In this document: one piece after another, positions 36,722-49,204 of the stretch
How positions within the stretch are numbered: position 1 is the first letter of the stretch
Layout: each line of letters starts with the position of its first letter
Assembly (NCBI GenBank): GCA_965153355.1
Contig: OZ231127.1
Coordinates: 54,684,001-54,748,000 of the forward strand
Source: Flaccisagitta enflata
Taxonomy: Eukaryota; Chaetognatha; Sagittoidea; Aphragmophora
DNA length: 64,000 bases
Direction: 5' to 3'
Made by a program: the position numbers and the translations under genes
The notes under the pieces: generated by a model
Databases searched by the model: none
What the model saw: the letters and a program-made list of their open reading frames with translations, nothing else
Told to the model about the DNA's origin: nothing

Positions 36722-36828
36722 CTGGTATCTCGCTGGGTTATACTCAATGAGTATTTTCCTCTTTTCAAAAGCGTTAATATAATTCTTTATGAAGCATTTC
36801 GTTTGGTTGCGTTGTCTGCATGACTAGG

Positions 36829-36830
<2 letters not shown>

Positions 36831-36886
<56 letters not shown>
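36831..36886. repeat. (GA)n microsatellite
   Basis: Pure array of opposite strand sense to those on both sides. Confidence 0.98.
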
Positions 36887-36889
<3 letters not shown>

Positions 36890-36961
36890 TTCTAACCCAC
36901 AATAAGTGCAATAATGAATGGATATATTTCACCACTATCATCTTTACGGGCCGGTACAAGC

Positions 36962-37000
36962 ACTCTCTCTCTCTATATAATATAATATATATCTCTATTA

Positions 37001-37032
<32 letters not shown>
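36962..37032. repeat. (CT)n with an AT-rich interruption
   Basis: CT units, then TATATAATATAATATATATC, then CT again. Confidence 0.95.
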
Positions 37033-37034
<2 letters not shown>

Positions 37035-37710
37035 CAAAGCATTATTCGGATCCGACGTGGATTGTGTCCGGCGGCCGCTTTAGACGTCAACGTCTGGCCG
37101 GTTGAAAGGCTTGACTCGCCGCGTTGGCTTAGCTTAGCCACCGGCCAATATCGCGACTCTGTGGCTTTATCCCATCCTCGCCCCTCCTTCCCTCCAACCA
37201 CCCCCCCACCCACCCCCTCCCCCCGCTTCCCCAAAACTTCCACCCCCTCATATTGCCATTTACCGGTAGAGATATGGCGAGACAAAGGCAACAACAACAA
37301 CAACAACAACGGCGCCTCGAAACTTGTTTAGAGCGTCGTCCGTTGATCCCAATGCCTCCATGGCTCCATCATCCACTACCAGCGCCTCTGGTATTGAAAA
37401 GAGAGGCTTAACGTTGTTCTCCACCGGTGACGGCACGCAGCGGTTGCGGCCCGGCGGTGGCAGAGCTGATAATAGAGATGATGACGGTACGAGGCGGTTG
37501 TATTTAGCGGTGGAATCGTAGCGCCGGTAGAAGTGATGCTAGTAATGATGGAAATGGGGTAGTTGCGGCGGCAGTGGCGGCGGTTGCGAAGCCGGTAATG
37601 GAGATGACGATGATGCGGCCACGCGGTTGTATTATGCAAGCTTAAGGATGCGCTGGTGGAAACATGGATATGTATCTGCTTACCATTTTAGTAAAATCCA
37701 GACCAGTAAA
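37033..37710. other. GC-rich segment, no gene recognised
   Basis: CpG-rich with a C tract at 37198-37225 and an (ACA)n run at 37290. 37400-37620 shows degenerate GCGGTTGY/GGTAATGGAGATGA repeats. The short frames have no domains. Like 1380-2060, it stands out in base composition. Confidence 0.4.
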
Positions 37711-37904
37711 AACAAGGCCGAATACACGGCTACCCAAGTTGCACGCGGGTGGGCAGGAGTAGTGGTAAAATATTCTTAAAAAACATTTGGGTAGGAGCAG
37801 TGTAATGAAAATCACCCATAAACACCATAAGAGAGAAGTGTTGTCAATTGACCGACCGATTGACGGACCAACCGACCCACATAGCGGCCCACGCCTAAAA
37901 CCTG
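37711..37904 (+). mobile_element. HL element with eroded hairpin
   Basis: Left end AACAAGGCCGAATACACGGC, subterminal AAGTTGCACGCGGGTGGGCA, CATTTGGGTAGGAGCAGTG, ATAAACACCATAAGAG, GACCGACCGATTGACGGACC. The end reads CATAGCGGCCCACGCCTAAA; the first hairpin arm is missing. Confidence 0.85.
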
Positions 37905-38766
37905 TTGATTGGAAATGGAAGGTCCGACGCCTTTTAAAAGACTAACGCTGTTTTCCCGTAATATTTGTGGGTGAATTTTGTCTTTGGCAGTTGCCCTGTT
38001 GTGAAACAATAGCGTACACCAAATCGCATTCCGGGTGGACGTTCTCGGTGGTTGCTTTTGTTGTGGCGCCTTTTGGTAGTAAATTTGCGCCATTTATTAT
38101 CAATGTTGTGACGTTGTGGCTCAAAATGGCTCAGAGTGGCGCCATTCGGTTTTGATTGTCATGACGCTGTGGCGCCTTTGACGGGTTTCATAACTGCGCG
38201 GCATCGATAGAACCATTGCTTGTTTTATTTGTTCTAGCTTTTTTCTGTCTTCGTTTCTTCCTTTTTCAGAGCTCCTTGTTACATTAACAATTGCTCTAAA
38301 CTCTTATGGTCTCCTTTTGACGGAGTGATCAGTTTGTGGTCATCTTTTGCCAATGCGTGTGGCGAAAAACATTATTCACTTTTCGTTAAGTATCGATCAG
38401 TTGGTCAGTCAGTCAGTAGGTTGGACTTGAGTCAAAGGCCATTGACCAGGGCCGACCCCCATGTGACCACAAGGTTGATCACTTTTTCGTGGCTCTGACA
38501 ACCTGAATTCAAGCGATTTACTTGCCAATTTGGCAACAATTTTCGTTGGCACTTGTCGGTGCAAACAGACCACAGTGTTCACCTATGAGGAATAAATTAG
38601 TAACTCCGTTCGAAGGAGCTGATAATGATGACGTAGACACCGCAGACGAGGCTTGAAAGAGATAATAAGAGGTGAGATAAATATAATCTAGGGCATTTAT
38701 TATGTATTAGAATTAGATAATGTGTATGTTTCAGGTCAATGACTCCCTCTTATTCATGAGAACAAG
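37905..38766. other. No gene recognised
   Basis: Three GTGGCGCC sites at 38060-38175 in GTTGTGRCGYTGTGGC-like context suggest an old short repeat. 38395-38430 has CAGTCAGTCAGTAGG. No supported frame. Confidence 0.45.
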
Positions 38767-39384
38767 TTAAGACACACTGAAAATAAATCAGGAAGAGTTT
38801 ACCCGGAGGGTAGAGTTACCAATTGCTTTACCATTTTTGTTTTGATCCATGATTGTGTTGTCATTTGAGAAATTAGAAATGCATACATATGTGGGGAAAC
38901 CAATCTGTTGCTGTCAAATGACTTAGAAGCAAAACAATCGAAAGAAACTCGCTTTTGATGTGACAAAAAAGTAAAGAAAATGATAACAATCATTTCAGCA
39001 ACTGCTCACTGAAAATTTTAAATTTGCATAGGAAATCAAAAAATCAACAAAGTGAGAACATAGCACGCTCAGTAAATGATTTAGGAATCGCGCTATGTTC
39101 TTGTTTTGTGGATATTTTGATTTTCCATGCAAAATTGAAATTTTCAGTGGGCCATGGTAAATTGACAAAACAAGTTTTTTATCGCATTTTGCATGTTTTT
39201 TCAGCTGTAAAATAAAAAATTTGAGATTAAAACTGGCATATGCAAATAAATCTATGCAAAATATGTATGTTGACAGTTTAATTGAAAACATCAAAAAAAA
39301 TTTTTCATCAAATTTCATTTTATAAAATTCATGATTCATCTGGCCTGGGTAGCACATTTGATGGCAATTTTCAGTGCGTCTTAA
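38767..39384. mobile_element. TTAA-bounded element with nested inverted repeats
   Basis: Outer ends TTAAGACACACTGAAAAT (38767-38784) and its near-perfect inverse ATTTTCAGTGCGTCTTAA (39367-39384). Inside, a hairpin with about 60-nt arms (39007-39066 and 39090-39149) also begins CACTGAAAATT and ends AATTTTCAGTG. The mirrored frames 39024-39215 (+) and 38995-39357 (-) share residues because of this hairpin and are not genes. TTAA is the piggyBac target, but the ends lack the usual CCC, so the superfamily is open. Confidence 0.75.
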
Positions 39385-39474
39385 TCAGTACATTTGCATG
39401 CACTCGCTTGTCTGATTGTGTGAGAGCAGGATTGAGTGCGCAATAACGTTTCATTCTGTATATGTATGCGACTA

Positions 39475-39608
<134 letters not shown>

Positions 39609-40007
39609 CGTACGTCTGAGTGTGTAATTCGAGCATTTGATTGTAGCACACTACTAACAGAAGCAGGAATCAGGCAAACGAGATACAACGTGCAAAAAAA
39701 AAAAAAAAAACTATGCTGGTACGGTTGAGTCACTCAAGCGGAGAAGCGATCAACAGACGAATTTGGGGCACGCAGTTGGCAAAAGGCAAAAGGCAAAAAA
39801 AGAGAGTCCGAGAACGCCTTTTTCGTCGGTCGGGGTCGCCATAATTTAAGCTCAATATTAGGCAACATAATTCAAAGAAAATTGCGCATTTAGGGTCGAT
39901 ATTGCGCATCGTAACTCAGAGCCGATATTGCGCGCGCACTCTCGGTAGCATACACAGAGAGTCACATACAGAGGCACACAGACACAGACAGAGAGACACG
40001 TGCGTGT

Positions 40008-40008
<1 letters not shown>

Positions 40009-40062
<54 letters not shown>
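40009..40062. repeat. (CA)n microsatellite
   Basis: Preceded by degenerate CACACAGACACAGACAGAGA. Confidence 0.97.
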
Positions 40063-40065
<3 letters not shown>

Positions 40066-40176
40066 GAGGAAAAAGTCGTAAACATTAGTCACTTTTGTCA
40101 CGCGACTTCAGTCATAAAAAATTTTCGCTTTTTCTGTTAGAGAATCAAAGTCAATGGTATGTATTGATTGTTCTGA

Positions 40177-40600
40177 AAATCAGAAAAATAGAACTGAGCC
40201 AAATGAGCTAGATGAAAAAAGTATTAAAATGATTCAACCAGACAACCAGCACTAAGCACAGTATGCTTTCTTGTATTTGCATGCTTAAATCAAAACATTC
40301 ATTTATTTATCTATCTTAAATCAGAGAAAGGAGCAAGCTAAATGAGCTGAATGAGCTAGAATACTAAAAACACCTCACAGGTGAAGCTGCTCACTGACAT
40401 GTTTTTCTAATTGCTTGTTAAACAAATATAGAAATATTTATTCATTATCGTATTTGAAATCAGAAAAAATAGATTGAGCTAAGTGAGTAAATGAGCTAAA
40501 ATGCTCAAAAACACTCACAGATGAGCAGCTATGTTCATAAACATTTTTATGTATTTACATGCTCAGTAAACATGAATTCACTCTTTTATTGATCTACACA
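40177..40600. repeat. About 140-bp tandem repeat, three copies
   Basis: Units start at about 40177, 40318 and 40457. Shared landmarks: AAATCAGAAAAATAGA, GAGCTAAATGAGCT, AACACTCACAGATGAGC, TATTTGCATGCT and ATTCATTTATT. Divergence is moderate. Confidence 0.85.
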
Positions 40601-40880
40601 AAATAAAAAATTGAAAAAATTTCATTTGAATTTTCGTAAATAAATCTTTAAAAATCATAAGCCTTAAAAATATTTATGCAGTAGAGCATTGTGGCGCCAA
40701 ATGAAGAAAAAAATTTACTAACCTATCAATTTTCGTTTGAGGGACCAATCAGCCGGAAGAGATACTCCTTCCATCAAAATAAAACCTGTTTCTCTCAGAT
40801 ATGTCAAAAAGTCGACTCCGACTTTCCCCGATTAGATCCCGGGCTCTGTCCCATGCAACAACAGCATTTTTATTTGTATC

Positions 40881-41074
40881 TTTTTAGTCGGGTGCTTTCT
40901 GACTCTACACCCGCTTTGTCCGTCGGTTGGTTGGTTTGTTTGGTTTGGTTGATACTTTACTTTTTTTTATGTTTTTTTATTCTTTGACCGTACTGCTCCT
41001 GCCCAAATGCTCTGGTGAGCTCAAATATGGCCCCTGCCCACCCACACGCGACTGGGGTAGCGTGTATCCGACTA
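40881..41074 (-). mobile_element. HL element
   Basis: Plus strand: TTTTTAGTCGGGTGCTTTCTG (decayed hairpin), ACTCTACACCCGCTTTGTCC, GTCGGTTGGTTGG, CGTACTGCTCCTGCCCAAAT, CAAATATGGCCCCTGCCCAC, CCACACGCGACTGGGGTAGC, GTGTATCCGACTATTGTTT. Confidence 0.87.
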
Positions 41075-41219
41075 TTGTTTCTTTCATAGCTCAGGTTTTT
41101 ATCTGTGGTTTACTACTCTTTCTGTCAATCTTTTTTGTATTTTTTGTCTTCATCGACGTTTCTTCATTCAAATCTTTATTGCGACATTTTATCTCCTTTT
41201 CTTCCACTCTAACTGCCTT

Positions 41220-41424
41220 CATTCCTTCCTCCCTTCCTTTCTTCTTTCTTTCCTTCTATTCCTTCCTTCCCTTCACTTCCTTCTTCTTTCTTCTTCTTTC
41301 CTTCTTCCTTCCTTCCTTCCTTCCTTCTTCTTCTCCTTTCTTCCTTTCTTCCTTCCTTCCTTCCTTCATTTTTTTCTTCCTTCCCTCTCATTCCCCTTCA
41401 TTCTCTCTTATATATATATATATA

Positions 41425-41493
<69 letters not shown>
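41220..41493. repeat. (CTTC)n, (TA)n and (CT)n run
   Basis: CCTT-rich to 41400, the only (TA)n run of note at 41409-41425, then (CT)n 41430-41493. Confidence 0.93.
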
Positions 41494-41496
<3 letters not shown>

Positions 41497-41936
41497 ACAC
41501 TTACGTTTGCGTGCCTGTAGAGCTGGGCATGAGCATCACGCTGGCAGTGATGAACTGTCTTTTATTCCCTGAGTGGTTCTGCACCAAGTATGTACCTGAC
41601 CTAAACGGAAAGAAGAAGAAGAAGAAGAAAGAGAGAGTTGCCAAACTCTGCGAAATATTTCCATTTTGATCGCTTTTTCATAAGATTTCTAATTTCATAT
41701 GGTATAGATCAGTTTTATAGGTGGAACAACATTCCTCACTATACCCAAACTGAAATAAATGGAAGAGGGCCTCGTGCGCCCTCACTGACTAGTTACTACG
41801 CGCATCACTTCTAGTTTTCCAATAAACAGAATCTAAATGACATTCTTTCTCAATCTAATCCAAGAATTTGATTCCCAAAAGGGCATAGATTACTGCACAA
41901 AAACAACCCACAATTAATTGTTAGAGCTTTTAGTTA
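41494..41936. other. No gene recognised
   Basis: Unique sequence; a short (GAA)n at 41612-41632. Confidence 0.5.
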
Positions 41937-42045
41937 ATTTTTAATCGCCATTGAAACTCTACAACCAGCTCCCGTCGGTTGGTCGGTGCGGTTGGTCTGT
42001 CAGTACTTTTGCTTTTGCGTCTTTGGGTAAGTCTGGAGTTATTTT

Positions 42046-42871
42046 TAGTCATTTTGTTGTTGTTTTTGGGAGTTATTAGTTACTTTTAATCATTTTTATC
42101 ATTTTTTGGTCATTTTTGGTCATTTTGGTCATTTGGTCGTTTGTGGTCGTTTTTAGTCGTTTTAGTGTTTTAGTGGTTTTGGTCATTTTGGTCATTTTGG
42201 TCATTTTGGTCATTTTGATCATTTTGATCATTTTGATCATTTGCGGTCATTTGGTCATTTTGGTCATTTGGTCATTTTTGGTCATTATGGTCATTTTGGT
42301 CATTTTGGCCATTTTGATCATTACAGTCATTTTTGATCATTTTGATCATTTGATCTGATCATTCTGTCATTTTGGTTTTTGTGGTCATTTTGGTCATTTT
42401 GATCATTTTTGGTAAATTTGGGTCATTTTTTGGTTATTTTGGTTGTTTTGGTTATTTTTGGTCATTTTGGTCATTTTTGGTCATTTATGGTCCATTTGGT
42501 CATTTTGGTCATTTTGGTCATTTTGGTCATTTTTGGTCGTTTTGGTCATTTTGATTATTTTTGTGTTTTGTCATTTGGTCATTTTGGTCATTTTGGTCAT
42601 TTTTTGGTCATTTTGGTCATTTTAATTAGTTTGGTCATCTTTGGTCTTTTATTATTTTCGGTCATTTTGGTCATTTTGGTCATTTTTGATTATTTTTGGT
42701 TTATTTTTGGTCATTTTGATCATTCTTGGTCATTTTTGGTCATTTTTGGTCATTTTTGGTCATTTTTGGTCATTTTTGGTCAGTTTTGGTCATATTGGTC
42801 ATTTTGTTCATTTTGGTCATTTTTGGTCATTTTTGGTAATTTTTGGTAATTTTGGTCATTTTTGGTCATTT
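42046..42871. repeat. 10-bp minisatellite, TTTTGGTCAT
   Basis: About 80 units, mostly 10 bp with 9- and 11-bp variants. Every unit has a run of three to five T. The FGHFGH/VILVIL frames are artefacts. Confidence 0.95.
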
Positions 42872-43212
42872 TTGGTTAAAGTCTGCTGGTTAAAGTCTGC
42901 TGGTTAAAGTCTGCTGGTTGAAGTCTGCTGGTTAAAGTCTGCTGGTTAAAGTCTGCTGGTTAAAGTCTGCTGGTTAAAGTCTGCTGGGTAAAGTCTGATG
43001 GTTAAAGTCTCGTGGTTTAAATCTGCTGGTTTAAATCTGTTGGTTTTAGTCTGCTGGTTTAAATCTAATGGGTTAAGTCTGCTGGTTAAAGTCTGCTGGT
43101 TTGAATCTGCTGGTTTAAGTCTGCTGGTGTAAGTCTGTTGGTTTAAATCTAATGGTTTAAGTCTGCTGGTCTAATGGTTAAGTCTGCTGGTTTAAGTCTG
43201 CTGGTTAAAATG
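42872..43212. repeat. 14-bp minisatellite, GGTTAAAGTCTGCT
   Basis: About 24 units; the first ten are nearly identical and later ones drift to GGTTTAAATCTGCT and GGTTTAAGTCTGCT. Confidence 0.95.
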
Positions 43213-43218
43213 TTATTA

Positions 43219-43806
43219 AAGATAAGTATGGTTTAAGTCTGGTTTAAGTCTGGTTTAAGTCTGGTTTAAGTCTTGTTAAAGTCTTGTTAATGTCTGGTTT
43301 AAGTCTGGTTTAAGACTGGTCATGTCTGATTTATGTCTGGTTTAGGTCTGGGTAAGGTTTGGTTTAGGTCTGGTCTATGTCTGGTTTTTGTCTGGTTTAT
43401 GTTTAATTTAGGTCTGATTTAGGTCTGGTTTTGGTCTGGTTTTGGTCTGGTTTTGGTCTTGTTTAATTCTGGTTTGAGTCTGGTTTGAGTCTGGTTTGAG
43501 TCTGGTTTGAGCCTGGTTTGAGCCTGGTTTGAGCCTGGTTTGAGCCTGGTTTGAGCCTGGTTTCGGTCTGGTTTAAGTCTGGTTTGAGTCTGGTTTGGGT
43601 CTGGTTTGAGTCTGGTTTGAGTCTGGTTTGAGTCTGGTTTGAGTCTGGTTTGAGTCTGGTTTGAGTTTGGCTTAAATCTGGTTTATGTCTGGTTTATGTC
43701 TGAATTAGGTCTGGTTTTGGTCTGGTTTAATTCTGGTTTGAGTCTGGTTTGAGTCTGGTTTGGGTCTGGTTTGAGTCTGGTTTGGGTCTTTTTGGGTTGC
43801 GTTTAA
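43219..43806. repeat. 11-bp minisatellite, GGTTTRAGTCT
   Basis: About 53 units. Variants (GGTTTAAGTCT, GGTTTATGTCT, GGTTTTGGTCT, GGTTTGAGTCT, GGTTTGAGCCT) occur in blocks, which points to repeated local expansions. Confidence 0.95.
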
Positions 43807-43952
43807 GTCTGGTTTTTGATAAAAAGATACAATAAGGAGTCAGGTCAGTTCAGTTATTTTTGTCCTGCACGCGACTTATAGGTGTTGGCCTTGTTTTTCT
43901 TTCATTTAGTTGCCTTTTAATTTCTCTTTTAACGGCCTTGTTTTGATTCAAT

Positions 43953-44122
43953 TGTTTTGTTTTGTTTTGTTTTGTTTTATTTTGTTTTGTTTTGTTTTGT
44001 TTTCCTTTGCTTTGCTTTGCCTTGTTTTGTACTGTTTTGTTTTGTTTTGTTTTGTTTTGTTTTGTTTTGTTTTGTTTTGTTTTGTTTTGTTTTGTTTTGT
44101 TTTGTTTTGTTTTGTTTTGTTT
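43953..44122. repeat. (TTTTG)n microsatellite
   Basis: Pentanucleotide array with CCTTTG/GCTTTG changes near 44003-44030. Confidence 0.97.
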
Positions 44123-44182
44123 TATCATTCTTTGGTTTTTTTTCTTTGAATGAGTAGTGATGCAAAAGTTTGAAGCAATTGT

Positions 44183-44197
44183 TTCTTTCTTTCTCTA

Positions 44198-44228
<31 letters not shown>
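44183..44228. repeat. (CTTT)n microsatellite
   Basis: Short array with one CTCTA interruption. Confidence 0.93.
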
Positions 44229-44229
<1 letters not shown>

Positions 44230-44432
44230 TTTTTTCTGGAGCAGTGCGTATTAATGTCGCCTGTCTTTTTACCTTTAGCAAAAAAGAGGAAGGTTTGGCC
44301 GGCGCTTCCTCACCTTGATAAGGTGTAAAAAGATTGATAGATTGAATTGACAAAGTATTTACCAGCAGTAAAATTCATTGGTTCGTTTTTTTTACCACCC
44401 GTTACCTGATCTCCCCTGCAATAAGCCGTCTG

Positions 44433-44635
44433 TAATTACATTCATTTCATTCATCATCTCATCTGACATATCCAAGTAGCCGATACGTGTTCGCGTAATT
44501 TCGATTGCGCAATACAGAATCAGGATATATAATTACATTCTTTTCACTTATGATCTTATCTGTCATAAGACTCATATCCAAGTTGCCGATACGTGTTCGT
44601 GACATTGCGATTGCGCAATACAGAATCAGAATGCG
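44433..44635. repeat. 97-bp tandem duplication
   Basis: Units start TAATTACATTC at 44433 and 44530 and both end with CCGATACGTGTTCG, CGATTGCGCAATACAGAATC. Similarity is high in the second half and lower in the first. Confidence 0.88.
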
Positions 44636-45220
44636 ATAGCATCAAGTCCTTTTCGTGCAAATAGAAACAATCTGGGAAAAATTATTTGCAAAAGCGTTTC
44701 TAGTTAAACAGGATGCAATTTTTGCAAAAGTGCCAAACGGAATCATATTGATATGTATTATAAATAAATATGCGAAATTTTATTGTGAAAATTTCTACAT
44801 ATAGAAACATAATTTTCTTACTTTACCTCGCTCTTGGTTTTGAATTCAAGGTCGAGTTGAATAATATATGTACTATATAATGCCATTAAGTTGATTTAAA
44901 AAAGAATATAAAAAAAATCAACTACTGAATTTCCATTCTCCGATCTCCAATAACAATAAAAGGCGGTTGGTTGAAATTGCCACGCTTTTTGGCTGTGACG
45001 CAGGATATGTTTTTTTGTTTCGTTAGCCAGCACGGCGACGGAGTCATACACAATCGAATCCATATACAATCAAAGTAACAAAAAGAAACGCAGATGACAT
45101 CAAATGATATATGATATCATTTGACTTACAAATCGTGAGTGGGTAATTTGCAATAGGGTCGAGGGCAGGCAGTTTAAAGCGATGACGAATTTTTGGGTAT
45201 AACATTGTGCCATTGCTTAG
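44636..45220. other. No gene recognised
   Basis: AT-rich; ATATGATATCATTTGA palindromic motif at 45104-45122. Confidence 0.5.
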
Positions 45221-45224
45221 TTCG

Positions 45225-45293
45225 CAAAAAAAAAAAGAAAAAAAAACGAAAAAAAAAAAAAAAAAAACGAAAAAAAAGGGAAAAAAGAAAAAG
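45225..45293. repeat. A-rich low-complexity tract
   Basis: A-runs split by G or CG. Confidence 0.93.
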
Positions 45294-45492
45294 AAGCCCG
45301 AGGGAAACAACGATGCTTCCACGTCAAGCCATAGCATCGGCTGTATTGCAATCAACACGAATTTCAATTGGATTCTTCTTTGAATGTTATTGTCTTTATA
45401 TATACCGTTTCGGAGTAAACAACGAATTAACAGACCAACCTACAGACAAACAATTCCTCTTATACAGATGCTTAAACACACAGGAAACGGAG

Positions 45493-45705
45493 CTTGGCTA
45501 GGTCACAATTCTAAGACCGCTCATGACAGAAGGACGGATGCGCTGGACAGATGGACGGAAGGTCGAATGGACGAATGGACGAATGGCCGGGTGGATGGGT
45601 GGACTACTATCACTAGGATAAGCAAAATGAAATAAAAGACAAATCGACCGACGGACCAACCTACTAAAAAAAAATGAATGGATTCGCCTGCACGCGTTTA
45701 AAAAG
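45493..45705 (+). mobile_element. Decayed HL right portion
   Basis: GACGGATGCGCTGGACAGAT, GGACGAATGGACGAATGG, CGACCGACGGACCAACC, ending GCCTGCACGCGTTTAAAAAG. No left end seen. Confidence 0.5.
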
Positions 45706-46505
45706 ACGTCGTTTGGCGAGTGTCAAATCGAGGAACGCGTTACAGTCGGAATAATGGTGGCTATTTTTGGAATCTCGCCTAAAAGCGTCCTTTAAGGTTA
45801 AGAAGCGCTGAGCACCCTTAACGCCCCGAGTCAGGAAGGGGAAATGGAGAATGAAATGGTTCAAGAACGACTGTGAAAGTACTTCCAGTAATTCTTGAAC
45901 GAACAATTCTCCTCCCAAGATGCTCCAACATGTCACATGTACTTTAACACCTAAGGGTATGTTTTTCTGACAATGTTGCCTTTGGTAATATAATTATCCT
46001 TTGGTAATTATTGGTCCTAAATTTCAGTATAACTGCTGCTTATTTCAGAGTTTTGGGTTGACATGGAGTGATTTGATGGGATTTTCTATTTGGTGGGAAA
46101 ATTACTGATTGGAAGTTGTGGGTGTCATGAGCTTTTTACAATGGAAAGATCAGATAGGTGTGAGGGATCGAGGGACACGATTCAGCACACTCATCTGGTA
46201 CTCTTTCTTGTCACCAGCACATTACACAAATAGCGGAAAATCATGGAATTTTCTTACTGATGGGAATTTCCATCAAAAAGTTCTATAGTATGGTCTCAGA
46301 TATATGTTTATGAAATCATTAAGGATAGTTGTGATGGGTCCGGATTAAACACCATTGAAAGCTCCAAAGGCTTTCATGCTTAAGCTAGTTTGGGTTTAAG
46401 TAGTTACGTTGTCCAACTTTCATAGAAATGAAAGATAGTAAAATTGAAAAGGCAAATTTGCGCTCATTCTGGAGTGATGGTTGGATGACAATTGACCAAT
46501 TATTA
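45706..46505. other. No gene recognised
   Basis: The minus-strand frame 45664-45936 (90 codons) is not low complexity and ends in a Lys/Arg-rich tail, but I recognise no family and its 3' end overlaps the HL remnant. Confidence 0.4.
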
Positions 46506-46538
46506 CACACGCACGCACGCACGCACGCACGCACGCAC

Positions 46539-46601
<63 letters not shown>
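46506..46601. repeat. (CACG)n then (CA)n
   Basis: CACG units to about 46536, then CA. Confidence 0.97.
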
Positions 46602-46604
<3 letters not shown>

Positions 46605-46892
46605 ATCAAAACTAGGTGGGATAATCTGGAAAAAAAGTTAAAAAAAGCACATTACATAATTTACTCTGACGTGATACGTGCTTTCGTATGAATCTGTCCT
46701 TTTCTTGCTGACCAATTAAAAGGACATACAAGATAGAGGAGCTATCTCACATAGTAGCATTGCGACGTTATTCGGATTATAGCTATTAAGTATCAGCTAA
46801 TGACCGCTAGCTTTCTGGCTTTCTGCCAATAGGTGTTCGCCTAGATGTGATCATGTATATATAAAACATAAAGTTTCGTGCATAACAGATAA

Positions 46893-46929
46893 CAGAGAGA
46901 GAGAGAGAGAGAGAGAGAGTGTGTGTGTA
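46893..46929. repeat. (GA)n-(GT)n short compound
   Basis: Polarity differs from the four long compound arrays. Confidence 0.93.
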
Positions 46930-47685
46930 GAGTTCATGGACGGTGTTAAAACATAAATAATCAATTTCCTTTTCTTTTTTCCTCTCATTTACATTCCTTC
47001 CATCTCCACAACGAATGAATACAGGTAAGTGATAATGAGTATTCATTGCTGATTGGCCTACTGAATAGCCCATGTTATCTATCGTTATCTTTCATTATTT
47101 TTCCTAATAATATACTGTTATTATGTATCATATCACGATTGTATTATGACATAAGTATCTATTTTGGATCTGCAACGGATATTATCTTCATGATTTTTGC
47201 GTAATAGCATATCTTCGTTTCAAATGTCATGACAAGATGTATATTTTCCATTGTATTATCTTTATCGTTGTAAAAAAAAACGTAACGTCATATCTCATAA
47301 GTCATGATCTATTTTTGCTTATGCGCCAAGGCACGACTAAAAGCAGTCCTGTTTTTCGGTTGATCTGGCAGTAAATCGATTTGTGAGACGAGCCATCAAA
47401 AACTCACAAGCACGGTTCGACTGCTTGACCTTGTTTTGGGATACACGCAGTTGAATCTTTGCTTTATGTTCATGTCAGCTAGGTTAGGTTTTTTTTAAAA
47501 ATCTAAAGCCAATGAGACACTTTGTCGGTTCATCTTGCTCACATCGCAAACTCATTTTCGCGCTCAGTTTTCTATTTGATTATTGTTGAAAGAAGACAAA
47601 ATGTCATTTGAAATAATGAAGCTTGTTACTGCACTTTTTACAACCGGCGCGGCGCGCTTTGGTAACCGTGCAACCTGTCTTGTTC
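46930..47685. other. No gene recognised
   Basis: 47322-47345 (GCGCCAAGGCACGACTAAAA) looks like an HL right-end remnant. The rest is AT-rich. Confidence 0.45.
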
Positions 47686-47699
47686 TCTCTCTTCTTCCT

Positions 47700-47943
<244 letters not shown>

Positions 47944-48218
47944 GTCCCTGTCCCTGTCTTTCCGCGAAAAGTTAAGGAAAAAGAGGCAGCAAAAAAAAAA
48001 AAAAAAGAATCCAACCTTGTCGACCTTTTTTATGAATTGTTTTGGGGTGACACATGAATTCCATGTTTCCACGTGGGTGATCAACTCGCCCAACTTGCCC
48101 TTGTCTGCCCTCAACAATCATATATCTGAATGTCATATTCCCCTCTTTCTCTCCTGATCATTTAACTAGAAGAGAAAATCATGGTTATTCCTGGCGTTTG
48201 GACGTATTTTTGAGTATA

Positions 48219-49126
<908 letters not shown>

Positions 49127-49204
49127 AAGGAGGAGGAGGAGATGTAGAAGGTGAAAAAGAGGAAGAAAAAAAATTAGAAAGGGGGAAAAGGGAAAAGAAA
49201 ACCT

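Larger units (their letters stand above)
41937..43898 (-). mobile_element. HL element expanded to 2 kb by internal minisatellites
   Basis: The right end (plus strand) is TTTTTAATCGCCATTGAAAC with ACTCTACAACCAGCTCCCGT and GTCGGTTGGTCGG. The left end is CCTGCACGCGACTTATAGGT followed by GTTGGCCTTG, nearly identical to that of the 56566 copy. About 1.8 kb in between consists of three successive tandem arrays (10-, 14- and 11-bp periods). The hairpin stem has decayed. Non-coding. Confidence 0.85.

Noticed and set aside
42046-43806. Possible satellite or centromeric array
   Set aside because: It lies between HL ends and has three different short periods, so it is better explained as internal arrays of one element.
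45664-45936. 90-codon minus-strand frame
   Set aside because: Not low complexity, but no recognisable family and it runs into a decayed HL element.
47340-47430. tRNA-like or SINE-like segment with GGTTCGACTGC
   Set aside because: Resembles a B box, but no acceptable A box or cloverleaf could be drawn.
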